Below the pieces are notes generated by a model. The model ran no database searches and was not told the DNA's origin. It was given only the letters and a program-made list of their open reading frames with translations. From positions 118,066 to 182,065 of the forward strand of contig KE159819.1 of the NCBI GenBank assembly GCA_000403495.2: a stretch of DNA of 64,000 nucleotides. Direction: 5' to 3'. Shown one piece after another: positions 35,930 through 44,885 of this stretch. Position 1 is the first letter of the stretch. Every line of letters starts with the position of its first letter. The stretch is from Lachnospiraceae bacterium 10-1 (GTDB taxonomy: Bacteria; Bacillota; Clostridia; Lachnospirales; Lachnospiraceae). The translations under genes and the position numbers were made by a program.

Positions 35930-37282
35930 ATGGCTAAGAGTTCAACAAAGGATATGACAACAGGATCACCCATGAAATTAATTTTAGGATTTTCCCTGCC
36001 CCTTTTATTTGGTTTTTTATTTCAGCAGTTTTACAGTGTGGTGGATACTGTAATTGTAGGGCAGTTTCTGGGAATGAATGCGCTGGCGGGAGTGGGGGCC
36101 ACCGGTTCTGTCAATTTTATGATCGTAGGTTTCTGCATGGGTGTGTGCAGCGGGTTTGCCATACCTGTAGCTCATAAATTTGGGGCAAAGGATTATTCAG
36201 GCATGCGTCAGGTGATTGCAAACTGCGTATGGCTGTCTATCGTATTTTCTGCTGTGATGACGGTGATTGTTGTTTTTTTGTGCAGAAATATTTTGGTCTG
36301 GATGAAGACGCCTGATGATATTATTGAGGATGCTTATATTTACATAGTAATTATTTTTATAGGAATTCCTACTACTTACCTTTACAATATGCTGTCAGGC
36401 ATTATCCGGTCTATGGGGGACAGCAAAACACCGCTGCTTTTTTTGATGTTGTCTTCTATTCTCAATATAGGACTGGATTTGCTATGCATTTTGTCATTTG
36501 AAATGGGTGTTGCCGGGGCGGCGGTGGCAACAGTAGTTTCCCAGTTGATTTCAGGTATTTTATGCCTTTTTTATATGATGAAAAAATTTGAGGTTTTACA
36601 TATTGAAAAAGAAGAATGGAAGATGAATCTTACGCATATGAAGGTGCTTTGCAGCATGGGGATTCCTATGGGACTGCAATATTCCATAACAGCAATCGGT
36701 TCCGTTATTTTGCAGACATCTGTAAATGCACTTGGATCGCTGGCGGTTGCATCGGTTACGGCTGGCAGCAAGGTAGGCATGTTTTTCTGCTGTCCATTTG
36801 ATGCAATGGGATCTACCATGGCTACCTATGGCGGCCAGAATGTGGGAGCTAAAAGGCTGGAACGTCTGGGGGCAGGGCTTAGGAACTGTATTTATCTGGG
36901 GGCAGCCTGGTCCGTTGCCGCCTTTGTGATCTTATTTTTCTTTGGCGGAAATCTGGCCGGTTTGTTTGTAAATGGAGCAGATCCCCAAATGCTTTCAAAT
37001 GCCAGATTGTTTTTGATTATATGCAGTGCTTTTTATTTTCCTCTCGCCCTGGTGAATATTGTGCGGTTTATGATTCAGGGAATGGGATTCAGTACCTTTG
37101 CCATATTAGCCGGCGTGTTTGAAATGGTGGCAAGAACACTGGCAGGACTATTTCTGGTTCCTTATTTTGGATTTGTGGGGGCCTGCTTTGCCAGCCCTCT
37201 TGCCTGGATTTTTGCTGATATATTTTTGATACCGGCATATATTCATGTGCGCCGGAAGTTAGAGTGTATGATGCCGGCATAG
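35930..37282 (+). CDS. MATE-family multidrug/Na+ antiporter
   Basis: 450-residue membrane protein with twelve predicted segments in two homologous halves, with typical MATE features: PLLFGFLFQQFYSVVDTVIVGQ near the N-terminus and MGIPMGLQYSITAIG at the start of the second half. It exports cationic drugs or metabolites using an ion gradient. Its last 40 nt overlap the 3' end of the GH2 gene on the other strand. Confidence 0.92.
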   Translation: MAKSSTKDMTTGSPMKLILGFSLPLLFGFLFQQFYSVVDTVIVGQFLGMNALAGVGATGSVNFMIVGFCMGVCSGFAIPVAHKFGAKDYSGMRQVIANCVWLSIVFSAVMTVIVVFLCRNILVWMKTPDDIIEDAYIYIVIIFIGIPTTYLYNMLSGIIRSMGDSKTPLLFLMLSSILNIGLDLLCILSFEMGVAGAAVATVVSQLISGILCLFYMMKKFEVLHIEKEEWKMNLTHMKVLCSMGIPMGLQYSITAIGSVILQTSVNALGSLAVASVTAGSKVGMFFCCPFDAMGSTMATYGGQNVGAKRLERLGAGLRNCIYLGAAWSVAAFVILFFFGGNLAGLFVNGADPQMLSNARLFLIICSAFYFPLALVNIVRFMIQGMGFSTFAILAGVFEMVARTLAGLFLVPYFGFVGACFASPLAWIFADIFLIPAYIHVRRKLECMMPA

Positions 37283-39114
37283 ACCTTGTTTATTTTCCGG
37301 TCATAGGTGAGCAGCCCGTTTACTTCTTCCTCCACATCGGAGAGCTGTGTATATACAGCGCCGCTTAATCCCTGAGCCCGCAGCGGCAGCAGGGATTTTT
37401 CTATTAACTCATAATAGGCTTTTTCAAAGTCTGCAAGTGTGTCGTATCGTTTGTATCCGAAAATACGATTCACGCTGGAATGATTTCGAATATGGCAGGC
37501 AAAACCGCCATATTCGGACAGGAAAAAGGCACGGTTTGTCCATTGCTTTACGGAAACGGACAAGGGACGGAAGTAATTGTGCACGCTGATAAAGTCTCCG
37601 CAGTTTTGATCAAACCAACCGCTGGCCGAGTCAATCATCCGGGAGGGATCGGCACCTTTTATCAGGTTTGTAATGCGGATGGTGTCAAATTGTCCCCAGC
37701 CTTCATTAAAAGGCACCCAGATTCCAATAGAGGGGAAGAATTTTAAGTACTCTACTGTTTCCAGGCATTCTTTTTCCCACTGCCTGCGGGCATTTTCGTC
37801 TTTTCGTGAAAGCATGGAGTAATGAGAGTCCTTAAGTCGGGAGGCAAGAAAAGGGCATAGGGTGGGAAGGTAGCTGATCACCGGCATGTGATAACAGCTT
37901 CCCCCGTTTACCATATCCTGACAGACAATCATTCCCAGGCGGTCGCAGTGATAATACCAGCGGGCGCATTCTATTTTAATATGTTTGCGCAGCATATTAA
38001 ATCCCATTGACTTCATAGTGGTAATGTCATAAAGCAGCGCTTCTTCGGAAGGTGCAGTATATAAACCATCCGGCCAGTAACCCTGATCCAGTACACCCAT
38101 TAGAAAATAGGGTTTGTGGTTGAGACAGAAAACCGGGATTTTGCCGGGAACTTCATTGGATATTTCAATGGAATAACAGCGCATGGCAAAATAGCTTTTG
38201 ACATGGTCTTGTCCGAAAGTAATTTCAACATCATATAAAAATGGATTTTCAGGACTCCAGGAATGAAAGAACTCCTGGGAAATATAAAAGGAAATAAGCT
38301 GCTCTGTCTGGCCGGTATTAGTGCATTGGAGAGGTATTTGCTGCTTTTCGATTTCTTTGTCTTTACAGAAAACAGAAAGGCATAAAGAAGGAAGTGTGGA
38401 AGGAACTCCAACAGTTACAGTATTTATGTGTGCGGTGACTTTATGAGCATCATAATCGGTTTCAAACCATAAAGAGTCTATATGACAGGCAGGAACCCAT
38501 TCCATCCATACACTTTGCCAGATTCCGCTTTGGGCAGTATAGAAAATACCACCCCGCCTAAGCGTCTGCTTTCCTCTTGCCTGACTGTCCTGATCGGTAG
38601 TGTCTTTTACTTTTATAATTAATTCATTGTCTTTTTCCTTTAAAAAATCTGTGATATCGGCATAAAAGGGCAGATATCCTCCTAAGTGGGTGATAACCGG
38701 CTGGTTATTTATATAAATCTGTGCTTCATAGTCGATTGCTCCGAAATGCACAAGAAGCCGCATCTGAGTAGAATCATCATTTTTGCCAGGCAGGTCCGAC
38801 AGCGGAAGAAAAGTACGGTACCATAGAAACTCTTTCGGTTTCAATTGACGGTTTACTCCGGAAAGAGAAGCCTCAGGAGAAAAAGGAACCAGAATCTTTC
38901 CTTCATATTTGTCAGGAAAATCAGGAGACTTGGTAAAAGCATAGTCCCAGTATCCGTTCAAACTTATAAAATGCTCCCGCTGCATCTGCGGACGGGGATA
39001 TTCAGGAAGTACATTGCATGGATTCAGACTTTCCCCCCATGTGGTAAATAAAGGGGTAAGTTCATCTTTATCATGAGGTTTAATAATACTTTTTAATGCG
39101 TCAGAAAAATTCAT
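37243..39114 (-). CDS. glycoside hydrolase family 2 (beta-galactosidase/glucuronidase-like)
   Basis: 623-residue cytoplasmic GH2 enzyme. An N-terminal sugar-binding domain (about 50-210: ISLNGYWDYAF, LVHFGAIDYEAQIYINN) and an immunoglobulin-like domain (about 210-320) precede a TIM barrel with acid/base Glu in VPFNEGWGQ and nucleophile Glu in LSEYGGF. At 623 residues it is a short GH2, nearer to beta-glucuronidase or mannosidase-like branches than to LacZ; substrate unknown. CTGGAGA precedes the ATG. It converges on and overlaps the MATE gene by 40 nt. Confidence 0.88.
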   Translation of the reverse strand: MNFSDALKSIIKPHDKDELTPLFTTWGESLNPCNVLPEYPRPQMQREHFISLNGYWDYAFTKSPDFPDKYEGKILVPFSPEASLSGVNRQLKPKEFLWYRTFLPLSDLPGKNDDSTQMRLLVHFGAIDYEAQIYINNQPVITHLGGYLPFYADITDFLKEKDNELIIKVKDTTDQDSQARGKQTLRRGGIFYTAQSGIWQSVWMEWVPACHIDSLWFETDYDAHKVTAHINTVTVGVPSTLPSLCLSVFCKDKEIEKQQIPLQCTNTGQTEQLISFYISQEFFHSWSPENPFLYDVEITFGQDHVKSYFAMRCYSIEISNEVPGKIPVFCLNHKPYFLMGVLDQGYWPDGLYTAPSEEALLYDITTMKSMGFNMLRKHIKIECARWYYHCDRLGMIVCQDMVNGGSCYHMPVISYLPTLCPFLASRLKDSHYSMLSRKDENARRQWEKECLETVEYLKFFPSIGIWVPFNEGWGQFDTIRITNLIKGADPSRMIDSASGWFDQNCGDFISVHNYFRPLSVSVKQWTNRAFFLSEYGGFACHIRNHSSVNRIFGYKRYDTLADFEKAYYELIEKSLLPLRAQGLSGAVYTQLSDVEEEVNGLLTYDRKINKVYAGIIHSNFRRT

Positions 39115-39448
39115 ATTAAGTCTCCAGTTTCATATTAGGATTACTTAATCATAGCACAGCTACAGCTTTTAGAATAGGTTAATGTATGATATTATTTATT
39201 CAAACAGTTCAGCCATGCAGAATTGATTGTACGGTTTGTACGTGTGAGCTTGCTCACAAAGAACAAACCGTACAATCAATTCTATAGGGCGGACGCCCGA
39301 CATGAAATAAGTCACCAGCCAATTTATCAGGCAAACAAGAAAACATAAAAACTGGTGACTTATGAATGGCATGGCTGAAGCACCGCACAAGGCAGTGCGC
39401 ACAGCCGCCAGACCGGCGCACAACTCACCACATAACAGGAGGATCATT
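39115..39448. other. 334-nt intergenic region carrying a structured repeat
   Basis: No gene is seen. Most of the gap is filled by the nested-hairpin element at 39205-39380; AGGAGG at 39437-39442 belongs to the next gene. Confidence 0.7.
39205..39380 (+). repeat. nested-hairpin element, copy 1 (candidate structured RNA)
   Basis: The outer arms TTCAGCCATGC (39208-39218) and GCATGGCTGAA (39369-39379) pair. Inside is a perfect 21-bp stem (39219-39239 with 39263-39283) capped by TGTGAGC TT GCTCACA. Then comes a short hairpin GGGCG GA CGCCC, then ATGA, then a perfect 12-bp stem (39307-39318 with 39352-39363) and GAATG. A second copy at 50001-50166 has the same order of parts with different stem sequences. 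The orientation is with the downstream PAP2 gene. Confidence 0.8.
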
Positions 39449-40021
39449 ATGAACATTTTAGACTGGCTGCAAAATATAGATGCAGGAATTTTACTATTTA
39501 TTCAGGAATATATGAGGATAGAAGCATTCAATGGATTCTGGAAGGCGATAACTTTTCTGGGAAATGGAGGCTGGTTCTGGCTGGCGCTTGGACTTTTGCT
39601 GCTGATTCCCCAAAAGACAAGAAAGATAGGGTTAACTGCGCTCTTTTCTATTTTAATTGGTTTTCTTATCACGAATGTGGTTTTAAAAAACTGGATTGCA
39701 AGGCCAAGGCCCTATGTGACTGTGAGCAGTATATACCCGTTGATTTCAAAGCCGGGAGAATTTTCTTTTCCATCAGGGCATACATGTGTTTCCTTTGCAA
39801 GTGGATTTATTTACTATCGTATGGCACCAAAAAAATATGGAATACCGGCAATGATACTGGCAGGGCTTATTGCATTTTCAAGGCTGTATGTGGGAGTGCA
39901 CTACCCGGGAGATGTGCTGGGAGGAATTGCTGCAGCATGGGTTGGAAGCATGCTGGCGTACTATCTTATGAATAAAAGCAGATTTTTACAGAAAAAGAGG
40001 GATATGAAAAGTGGAGACTGA
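39449..40021 (+). CDS. PAP2-family membrane phosphatase
   Basis: 190-residue membrane phosphatase with about five membrane segments and the three acid-phosphatase motifs: KNWIARPRP, FSFPSGHT and SRLYVGVHYPGD, with catalytic His residues in the last two. It probably dephosphorylates undecaprenyl pyrophosphate or a phospholipid such as phosphatidylglycerophosphate. Start 39449 has AGGAGG 6 nt upstream; an earlier in-frame ATG at 39362 lies inside the repeat element. It overlaps the following gene by 11 nt. Confidence 0.9.
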   Translation: MNILDWLQNIDAGILLFIQEYMRIEAFNGFWKAITFLGNGGWFWLALGLLLLIPQKTRKIGLTALFSILIGFLITNVVLKNWIARPRPYVTVSSIYPLISKPGEFSFPSGHTCVSFASGFIYYRMAPKKYGIPAMILAGLIAFSRLYVGVHYPGDVLGGIAAAWVGSMLAYYLMNKSRFLQKKRDMKSGD

Positions 40022-40766
40022 AGAATTATTAAAAAAGCGATTTCGGGAGCTGGGGGAAAAATGCTATCAGAACAATCAGTATACTTTTACGGGATTCTTA
40101 AGTCCGGCAGACCTTTCCTGCTTTTATGAAGTGGAAAGGGAACTCTCTTATGTGCCTTATACCATATGGGGAGGAAGTGAATTTTGTGAGCGGGTGATGA
40201 TCCGTTTTGGCAGCGAGGAGACGCTTGGATATGTGGAGGAATTTCCTATTAGCTGTATTCAGATAAGGCCTCTTAGCCTTAAATTTGCAGATGAACTGAC
40301 ACACAGGGATTTTTTGGGCGCCCTTATGAATCTGGGAATAGAAAGAAGCACCCTGGGAGATATTCTGCTGATAGAAAACGCTGCCTTTCTTTTTTGCATG
40401 GAAAGTATGGCAGAATTTATCATTGAGAATTTAAGCAAGGTAAAACATACTTCCGTGTTTTGCGAAAGGGCAAAGGAAGTTCCGTTTTTTTCCGGTAAAG
40501 AAAAGAAGGAAATAAAAATTCAAATTTCTTCACCAAGAATTGATGCAGTCATATCTAAAGTGTATAAGCTCTCAAGGAGTGAGGCAATTGACTTTTTCAG
40601 GCAGAAAAAAGTGTTTGTCAATGGAAGACAATGTGAAAACAACAGTCTGATGCTAAAGGAAGGGGATATGGTGAATGTAAGAGGGCGTGGGAAATTTGAG
40701 TATGCAGGGAGCGGTAATGTAAGCAAAAAAGGAAAGATAAACGGGGTGGTTTTGCTGGTGGTGTGA
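40011..40766 (+). CDS. YlmH-like S4-domain RNA-binding protein
   Basis: 251-residue protein with a YlmH N-terminal region (about 1-165) and a C-terminal S4 RNA-binding domain (about 175-235: SSPRIDAVISKVYKLSRSEAIDFFRQKKVFVNG). YlmH binds stalled 50S subunits or peptidyl-tRNA complexes and is usually encoded in the dcw/sep cluster in Firmicutes; here it stands after a PAP2 gene. The start is GTG at 40011, overlapping the PAP2 stop. Confidence 0.87.
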   Translation: METEELLKKRFRELGEKCYQNNQYTFTGFLSPADLSCFYEVERELSYVPYTIWGGSEFCERVMIRFGSEETLGYVEEFPISCIQIRPLSLKFADELTHRDFLGALMNLGIERSTLGDILLIENAAFLFCMESMAEFIIENLSKVKHTSVFCERAKEVPFFSGKEKKEIKIQISSPRIDAVISKVYKLSRSEAIDFFRQKKVFVNGRQCENNSLMLKEGDMVNVRGRGKFEYAGSGNVSKKGKINGVVLLVV

Positions 40767-40814
40767 TAAGGATAAAGGAAGTAAAGATTTTACATTCTAA
40801 ACATCCGGTTTGGA

Positions 40815-40843
40815 TTGACAAGGGCTGGTGCGGCATTTTATAA
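40815..40843 (+). promoter_or_regulatory. sigma-A promoter of the first nan transcript
   Basis: Perfect TTGACA (40815-40820), a 17-nt spacer and TTATAA (40838-40843), 79 nt before the YhcH start codon. Confidence 0.6.
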
Positions 40844-40921
40844 AAAAGTAATGGTGATTTTTGTAATTATCTGGAGAAATTATTGCAGGAAAAAAGAGAA
40901 GATGAAGAAGGAGGCTGTGGT

Positions 40922-41371
40922 ATGATATTTGACAGAGTTGAAAATGCAAAAAGGTATTTAGGGATCAGTGAAAATTTAGACAGGGCGTTTAAATACATGA
41001 TGGAAACGGATCTGTCTGCGTTAGAAGACGGGAGGCATGAGATTGATGGGGAAAATGTTTTTGTAAATGTGATGCATGCCGCTACCAAAGCAGATATGGG
41101 TGAGTACGAGTTCCACGAAAAATATTATGACATACAAATTGATCTTGAAGGCAATGAGGATATTTTGTTTGGAACAAAATACCAGGAGATCACAAAACCT
41201 TATCAGGAAGACATAGATGCAGGGATGGGAATTTGCCAGAGTGAAGCGCTCTGTCACTTGGGGGCTGGAAAATTTGCAGTTTGTGAGCCATTAGAGCCAC
41301 ATCTTCCGGGAAGGGCAGCTGATGGCAGGGAGCAGGAAATACGCAAGGCAGTGATTAAGGTACACAAATAA
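40922..41371 (+). CDS. YhcH/YjgK/YiaL family (DUF386) sugar anomerase
   Basis: 149-residue cupin-like protein of the YhcH family (GENVFVNVMHAATKADMGEYEFHEKYYDIQI, with conserved His and Glu metal-ligand candidates; later CQSEALCHLGAGKFAVCEPLEPHLPG). In nan operons YhcH speeds interconversion of sialic acid or N-acetylmannosamine anomers. AAGGAGG lies upstream of 40922. It is first in the nan gene set and 12 nt before the ROK kinase. Confidence 0.88.
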   Translation: MIFDRVENAKRYLGISENLDRAFKYMMETDLSALEDGRHEIDGENVFVNVMHAATKADMGEYEFHEKYYDIQIDLEGNEDILFGTKYQEITKPYQEDIDAGMGICQSEALCHLGAGKFAVCEPLEPHLPGRAADGREQEIRKAVIKVHK

Positions 41372-41383
41372 GGAGGATGGGCA

Positions 41384-42283
41384 ATGAGGATAGCGGTTGT
41401 AGACATTGGGGGAACCAATATTAAGTCGGGAATGTGGGAAAATGATGAGATAAAGGAAGTCAGGGAGACAGCTACCAATGCAAAGCTTGGCGGGGCGCAT
41501 GTGATGAATACGGTACTGGAAATTTTAAGGGAATTTAAAGATTTTCAGGCAGTAGGCATCAGCACTGCCGGACAGGTGGATTCTGATAAGGGAATGATAC
41601 TTTATGCAAATGATAATATTCCGGGATATACAGGAACAAAAATTAAAGAAATAATTGAAGGAGAGTTTCACGTTCCGGTAGCAGTACAAAATGATGTAAA
41701 CAGTGCAGCTATCGGGGAAGCTTTTTATGGTGCAGGGAGGGGAGCGAATGACTTTCTCTGCCTTACCTATGGGACAGGCGTTGGTGGGGCAATCATTGTA
41801 AATGGAGAGGTTTACACTGGTGCGGGATATTCTGCAGGGGAATTTGGGGGAATTGTAACACACCCTGAGGATAGAAACCCTTCTGAGGATATATTCAGTG
41901 GCTGCTATGAAAGATATGCCTCTACAACTGCGCTGGTGAAGTGTGCCGGTGAGCGGAATTCTCAATTAAAAAACGGACGGGACATTTTTGCCAGAATTGG
42001 GGAGAAGGAGGTTATGGATCTGGTCGATCAATGGATTTTGGAAATTGTTTACGGGTTGACCACACTTGTACATATATTTAATCCTTCTATGGTTGTTTTG
42101 GGCGGAGGCATCATGGAACAGGAGTATGTGGTTTCGAAAGTTTGCGAAAGATTGGAAGAACATATTATGCCCTCATTCCGGAATGTGAAAATAGTTTCAG
42201 CACAACTTGGAAATATGGCAGGCATGCTTGGGGCATCGAGAGAAGCAAAAAAAGAGTTTGAAAAGATAAAAAAGAAATCATAA
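41384..42283 (+). CDS. nanK: ROK-family kinase, probable N-acetylmannosamine kinase
   Basis: 299-residue ROK kinase with phosphate loop VVDIGGTNIKSG, the catalytic Asp in AVQNDVNSAA and GTGVGGAIIV. The usual ROK zinc motif (CxCGxxGCxE) is reduced to SGCYE: the first two Cys are missing, replaced by a run with PEDRNPSED, so it probably does not bind zinc in the standard way. Flanked by yhcH and nanE, it is predicted to phosphorylate ManNAc in sialic acid catabolism; function inferred from context. Confidence 0.83.
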   Translation: MRIAVVDIGGTNIKSGMWENDEIKEVRETATNAKLGGAHVMNTVLEILREFKDFQAVGISTAGQVDSDKGMILYANDNIPGYTGTKIKEIIEGEFHVPVAVQNDVNSAAIGEAFYGAGRGANDFLCLTYGTGVGGAIIVNGEVYTGAGYSAGEFGGIVTHPEDRNPSEDIFSGCYERYASTTALVKCAGERNSQLKNGRDIFARIGEKEVMDLVDQWILEIVYGLTTLVHIFNPSMVVLGGGIMEQEYVVSKVCERLEEHIMPSFRNVKIVSAQLGNMAGMLGASREAKKEFEKIKKKS

Positions 42284-42387
42284 ACAAGAAAGTGTAAAAA
42301 TAAAACAAATATAATGGTAAAAAATGGTGCATTCATATAAAAGTTGCACAAATGGACTGAAAGTATTTTCGAAAGAAGTATGCATGA

Positions 42388-42415
42388 TTGAAATTGAATT
42401 CAAAAATGATATAAT
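42388..42415 (+). promoter_or_regulatory. promoter upstream of nanE with a nearby palindrome
   Basis: TTGAAA (42388-42393), a 16-nt spacer and a perfect TATAAT (42410-42415). A short palindrome TTTTCGAAA at about 42366-42374 lies 14 nt upstream and could bind the RpiR regulator (inference). The 173-nt gap between nanK and nanE suggests a second transcription start. Confidence 0.55.
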
Positions 42416-42456
42416 TATTTTAATGAAAATGCGACGAGAAAAGAGGCGATAAAATA

Positions 42457-43146
42457 ATGAATGAAAACAAAGTAGAGCAGTTAAAAGGGAAATTAATTGT
42501 ATCCTGTCAGGCACTTCCTCATGAACCGCTGCATTCTTCTTTCATTATGGGGAGAATGGCTTTAGCAGCAAAAGAAGGGGGAGCATTTGGCATTCGTGCA
42601 AATACAAAAGAGGACATCAGAGAAATTCAGTCGCAGGTGGATCTGCCAGTTATTGGTATTGTAAAAAGAGATTATGAAGACAGCAAGGTATATATTACGC
42701 CTACCATGAAAGAAATTGATGAACTTATGGAAGTGAAGCCGGAAATTATTGCACTTGATGCTACTGGTGCGTTAAGACCGGGGGGAGTATCCCTTGATGA
42801 TTTTTTCCATCAGATTAAAGAAAAATACCCGGATCAATTATTAATGGCTGACTGTTCTACTGTGGAAGAAGCGCTTCATGCAGATAAATTAGGATTTGAT
42901 TTCATTGGAACGACTATGGTGGGGTATACTGAGCAGAGCAAAAATGACAGGATCGAGGCCAATGATTTTGAAATTATTAAACAGATCGTTGCAAAGGCCA
43001 AAAACAGAGTGATTGCGGAAGGCAATATCAATACGCCGGAAAAGGCAAAACGAGTAGTAGAACTTGGGGTATTCAGCGTAGTAGTTGGTTCTATTATCAC
43101 AAGGCCGCAGCTTATCACAAAATCATTTGCAGATGCATTGGCATAA
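42457..43146 (+). CDS. nanE: N-acetylmannosamine-6-phosphate 2-epimerase
   Basis: 229-residue TIM-barrel epimerase turning ManNAc-6-P into GlcNAc-6-P. The order of motifs matches Nan[14 protein letters not shown] at the N-terminus, [22 protein letters not shown] (catalytic Lys), [23 protein letters not shown] and [22 protein letters not shown] precedes the ATG. Confidence 0.95.
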   Translation: MNENKVEQLKGKLIVSCQALPHEPLHSSFIMGRMALAAKEGGAFGIRANTKEDIREIQSQVDLPVIGIVKRDYEDSKVYITPTMKEIDELMEVKPEIIALDATGALRPGGVSLDDFFHQIKEKYPDQLLMADCSTVEEALHADKLGFDFIGTTMVGYTEQSKNDRIEANDFEIIKQIVAKAKNRVIAEGNINTPEKAKRVVELGVFSVVVGSIITRPQLITKSFADALA

Positions 43147-43231
43147 TTAAGAAAATTAGAAGATGAGAGAAACATATTTGAGCTTGTTCCTGTTTGGGAA
43201 TGGTTCATGAGGGAAAGGCGTAGGTTAAAAT

Positions 43232-44146
43232 ATGAGAAATTTAGATAAATATAAGGGTGTGATCCCTGCATTTTATGCATGCTATGACAAAGAAGGAAAC
43301 ATTTCTCCGGAAGGAGTCAGGGCACTTACAAAATACTTTGTTGCAAAAGGCGTAAAGGGAGTTTATGTAAACGGTTCATCCGGTGAATGTATTTATCAGA
43401 GTGTTGAAGACCGCAAGATCGTTTTGGAAAATGTGATGGAAGCGGCAGAAGGAAAGCTTACGGTTATTGCGCATGTGGCTTGTAATAATACAAAAGACAG
43501 CCAGGAACTGGCAGCCCATGCACAGAAGTCGGGTGTGGATGCAATTGCCTGCATTCCTCCTATTTACTTCCATCTGCCGGAATACGCAATTTCCCAGTAT
43601 TGGAATGATATTAGCAGCGCAGCGCCTGATACGGACTTTATTATTTATAATATTCCACAGCTTGCAGGTGTTTCTCTTACCCAGAGCTTATTTGCAGAAA
43701 TGAGAAAAAATCCCCGAGTGATCGGTGTGAAAAATTCTTCCATGCCGGTTCAGGATATTCAGTTATTTAAGCAGGCAGCAGGAGAAGATTATATTATCTT
43801 TAATGGTCCCGATGAGCAGTTTATCAGCGGACGTGTGATAGGTGCAGAGGGAGGAATCGGCGGAACTTATGGAGCCATGCCGGAGCTGTTCCTTAAAATG
43901 GATGAACTGGTAAAGTCTGGTAAATTGGAAGAAGCCCGTTTGATTCAGTATGAAGCAAATGAAATTATCTATAAAATGTGTGCCGCACATGGAAATATGT
44001 ATGGAGTAATAAAAGAAATCCTCCGTATCAATGAAAACCTGGATTTGGGCGGGGTGCGCAAACCGTTAGCTTCCCTGATTCCGGAGGATATGCCTATTGT
44101 GGAAGAGGCGGCAAGAATGATACGTGATGCAAAAGCTAAGCTGTAA
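43232..44146 (+). CDS. nanA: N-acetylneuraminate lyase (DapA family)
   Basis: 304-residue class I aldolase predicted to split N-acetylneuraminate to ManNAc and pyruvate. GSSGECIYQS (carboxylate loop, about residues 48-57), the Tyr in IIYNIPQLAGV and the Schiff-base Lys in VIGVKNSS are present. The call rests on adjacency to nanE and the kinase; other DapA-family activities are possible. It is distinct from the aldolase at 12356. The 3' end abuts, tail to tail and 2 nt apart, the SGNH esterase gene on the opposite strand. Confidence 0.9.
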   Translation: MRNLDKYKGVIPAFYACYDKEGNISPEGVRALTKYFVAKGVKGVYVNGSSGECIYQSVEDRKIVLENVMEAAEGKLTVIAHVACNNTKDSQELAAHAQKSGVDAIACIPPIYFHLPEYAISQYWNDISSAAPDTDFIIYNIPQLAGVSLTQSLFAEMRKNPRVIGVKNSSMPVQDIQLFKQAAGEDYIIFNGPDEQFISGRVIGAEGGIGGTYGAMPELFLKMDELVKSGKLEEARLIQYEANEIIYKMCAAHGNMYGVIKEILRINENLDLGGVRKPLASLIPEDMPIVEEAARMIRDAKAKL

Positions 44147-44148
44147 GC

Positions 44149-44799
44149 TTAGCAGATTTGAGGGATAAGCAGGGAAAGTTCCTTTGCCAGGCATTTATGT
44201 CCTTCAAGGCTTAAATGCATGTGGTCATAAGGATACATACCAACACCGGGAATCGAACCGGCATCCAGAAAGTGGCAATTAAGTAGTTTGGCTTTTTGCT
44301 CGTAAAGGTGTGAAAGGGCTATGGATTTTTCAATACAGCCTTTTCCCATTTCAGGACCGATTTCAGTTTCATAGTAGCCTTCCTCAATAGGAGGAGGTGC
44401 AATAATAAGAATATTCGGTTGATTCCGCCATGCTTCAGGAGTATGAATTGCTTTGGTCACTAAACGTTCAAGACCTTTTGCGATATTTTCAGGAGTTGCG
44501 GAAAAACGTTCTTTTACGTCATTTGTGCCAAGCATGATGATAAGTAAATCCAAAGGCTCATGTGTAAGCATACAGGTATGAATATAGGAAAAGCCGCTTA
44601 AGCCTTCAAAAAGTGGATCATCAAATGATGTGGTTCGTCCGCTTAAGCCTTCCTCACGGATAAGATAGCCTGAACCTAATAAATCGGCCAGAATACAAGT
44701 CCAGCGTTCTTTTTCGGTGAAGCGTCCCATGTTGGATGAGTTGTAACCGTGTGTGTTGGAGTCGCCGAAGCAGACTATGGTTTTGGATGATGTGCTCAT
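44149..44799 (-). CDS. SGNH/GDSL esterase
   Basis: 216-residue cytoplasmic SGNH hydrolase: block I FGDSNTHG (nucleophile Ser), Gly in EEGLSGRTT, block III MLGTNDVK with Asn, and the Asp-His pair in PYDHMHLS near the C-terminus. AAGGAGG lies on the minus strand before the ATG. Inside a sialic acid locus the likely substrate is an O-acetyl sialic acid, giving Neu5Ac for the lyase, but GDSL enzymes are broad. It is the only minus-strand gene of the nan region and is divergent from the RpiR regulator. Confidence 0.87.
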   Translation of the reverse strand: MSTSSKTIVCFGDSNTHGYNSSNMGRFTEKERWTCILADLLGSGYLIREEGLSGRTTSFDDPLFEGLSGFSYIHTCMLTHEPLDLLIIMLGTNDVKERFSATPENIAKGLERLVTKAIHTPEAWRNQPNILIIAPPPIEEGYYETEIGPEMGKGCIEKSIALSHLYEQKAKLLNCHFLDAGSIPGVGMYPYDHMHLSLEGHKCLAKELSLLIPQIC

Positions 44800-44885
44800 A
44801 AATACCTCCTTATGTTTTTTAAATCATAACATTTGGAAATTGAAAGAGCAATCTAAAGCGGTCAGACAAAGTAATGAGGATGGCA

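Noticed and set aside
39205-39380. Group II intron or complete insertion sequence
   Set aside because: The element is under 200 nt, has no open frame and no target-site duplication could be identified by eye.
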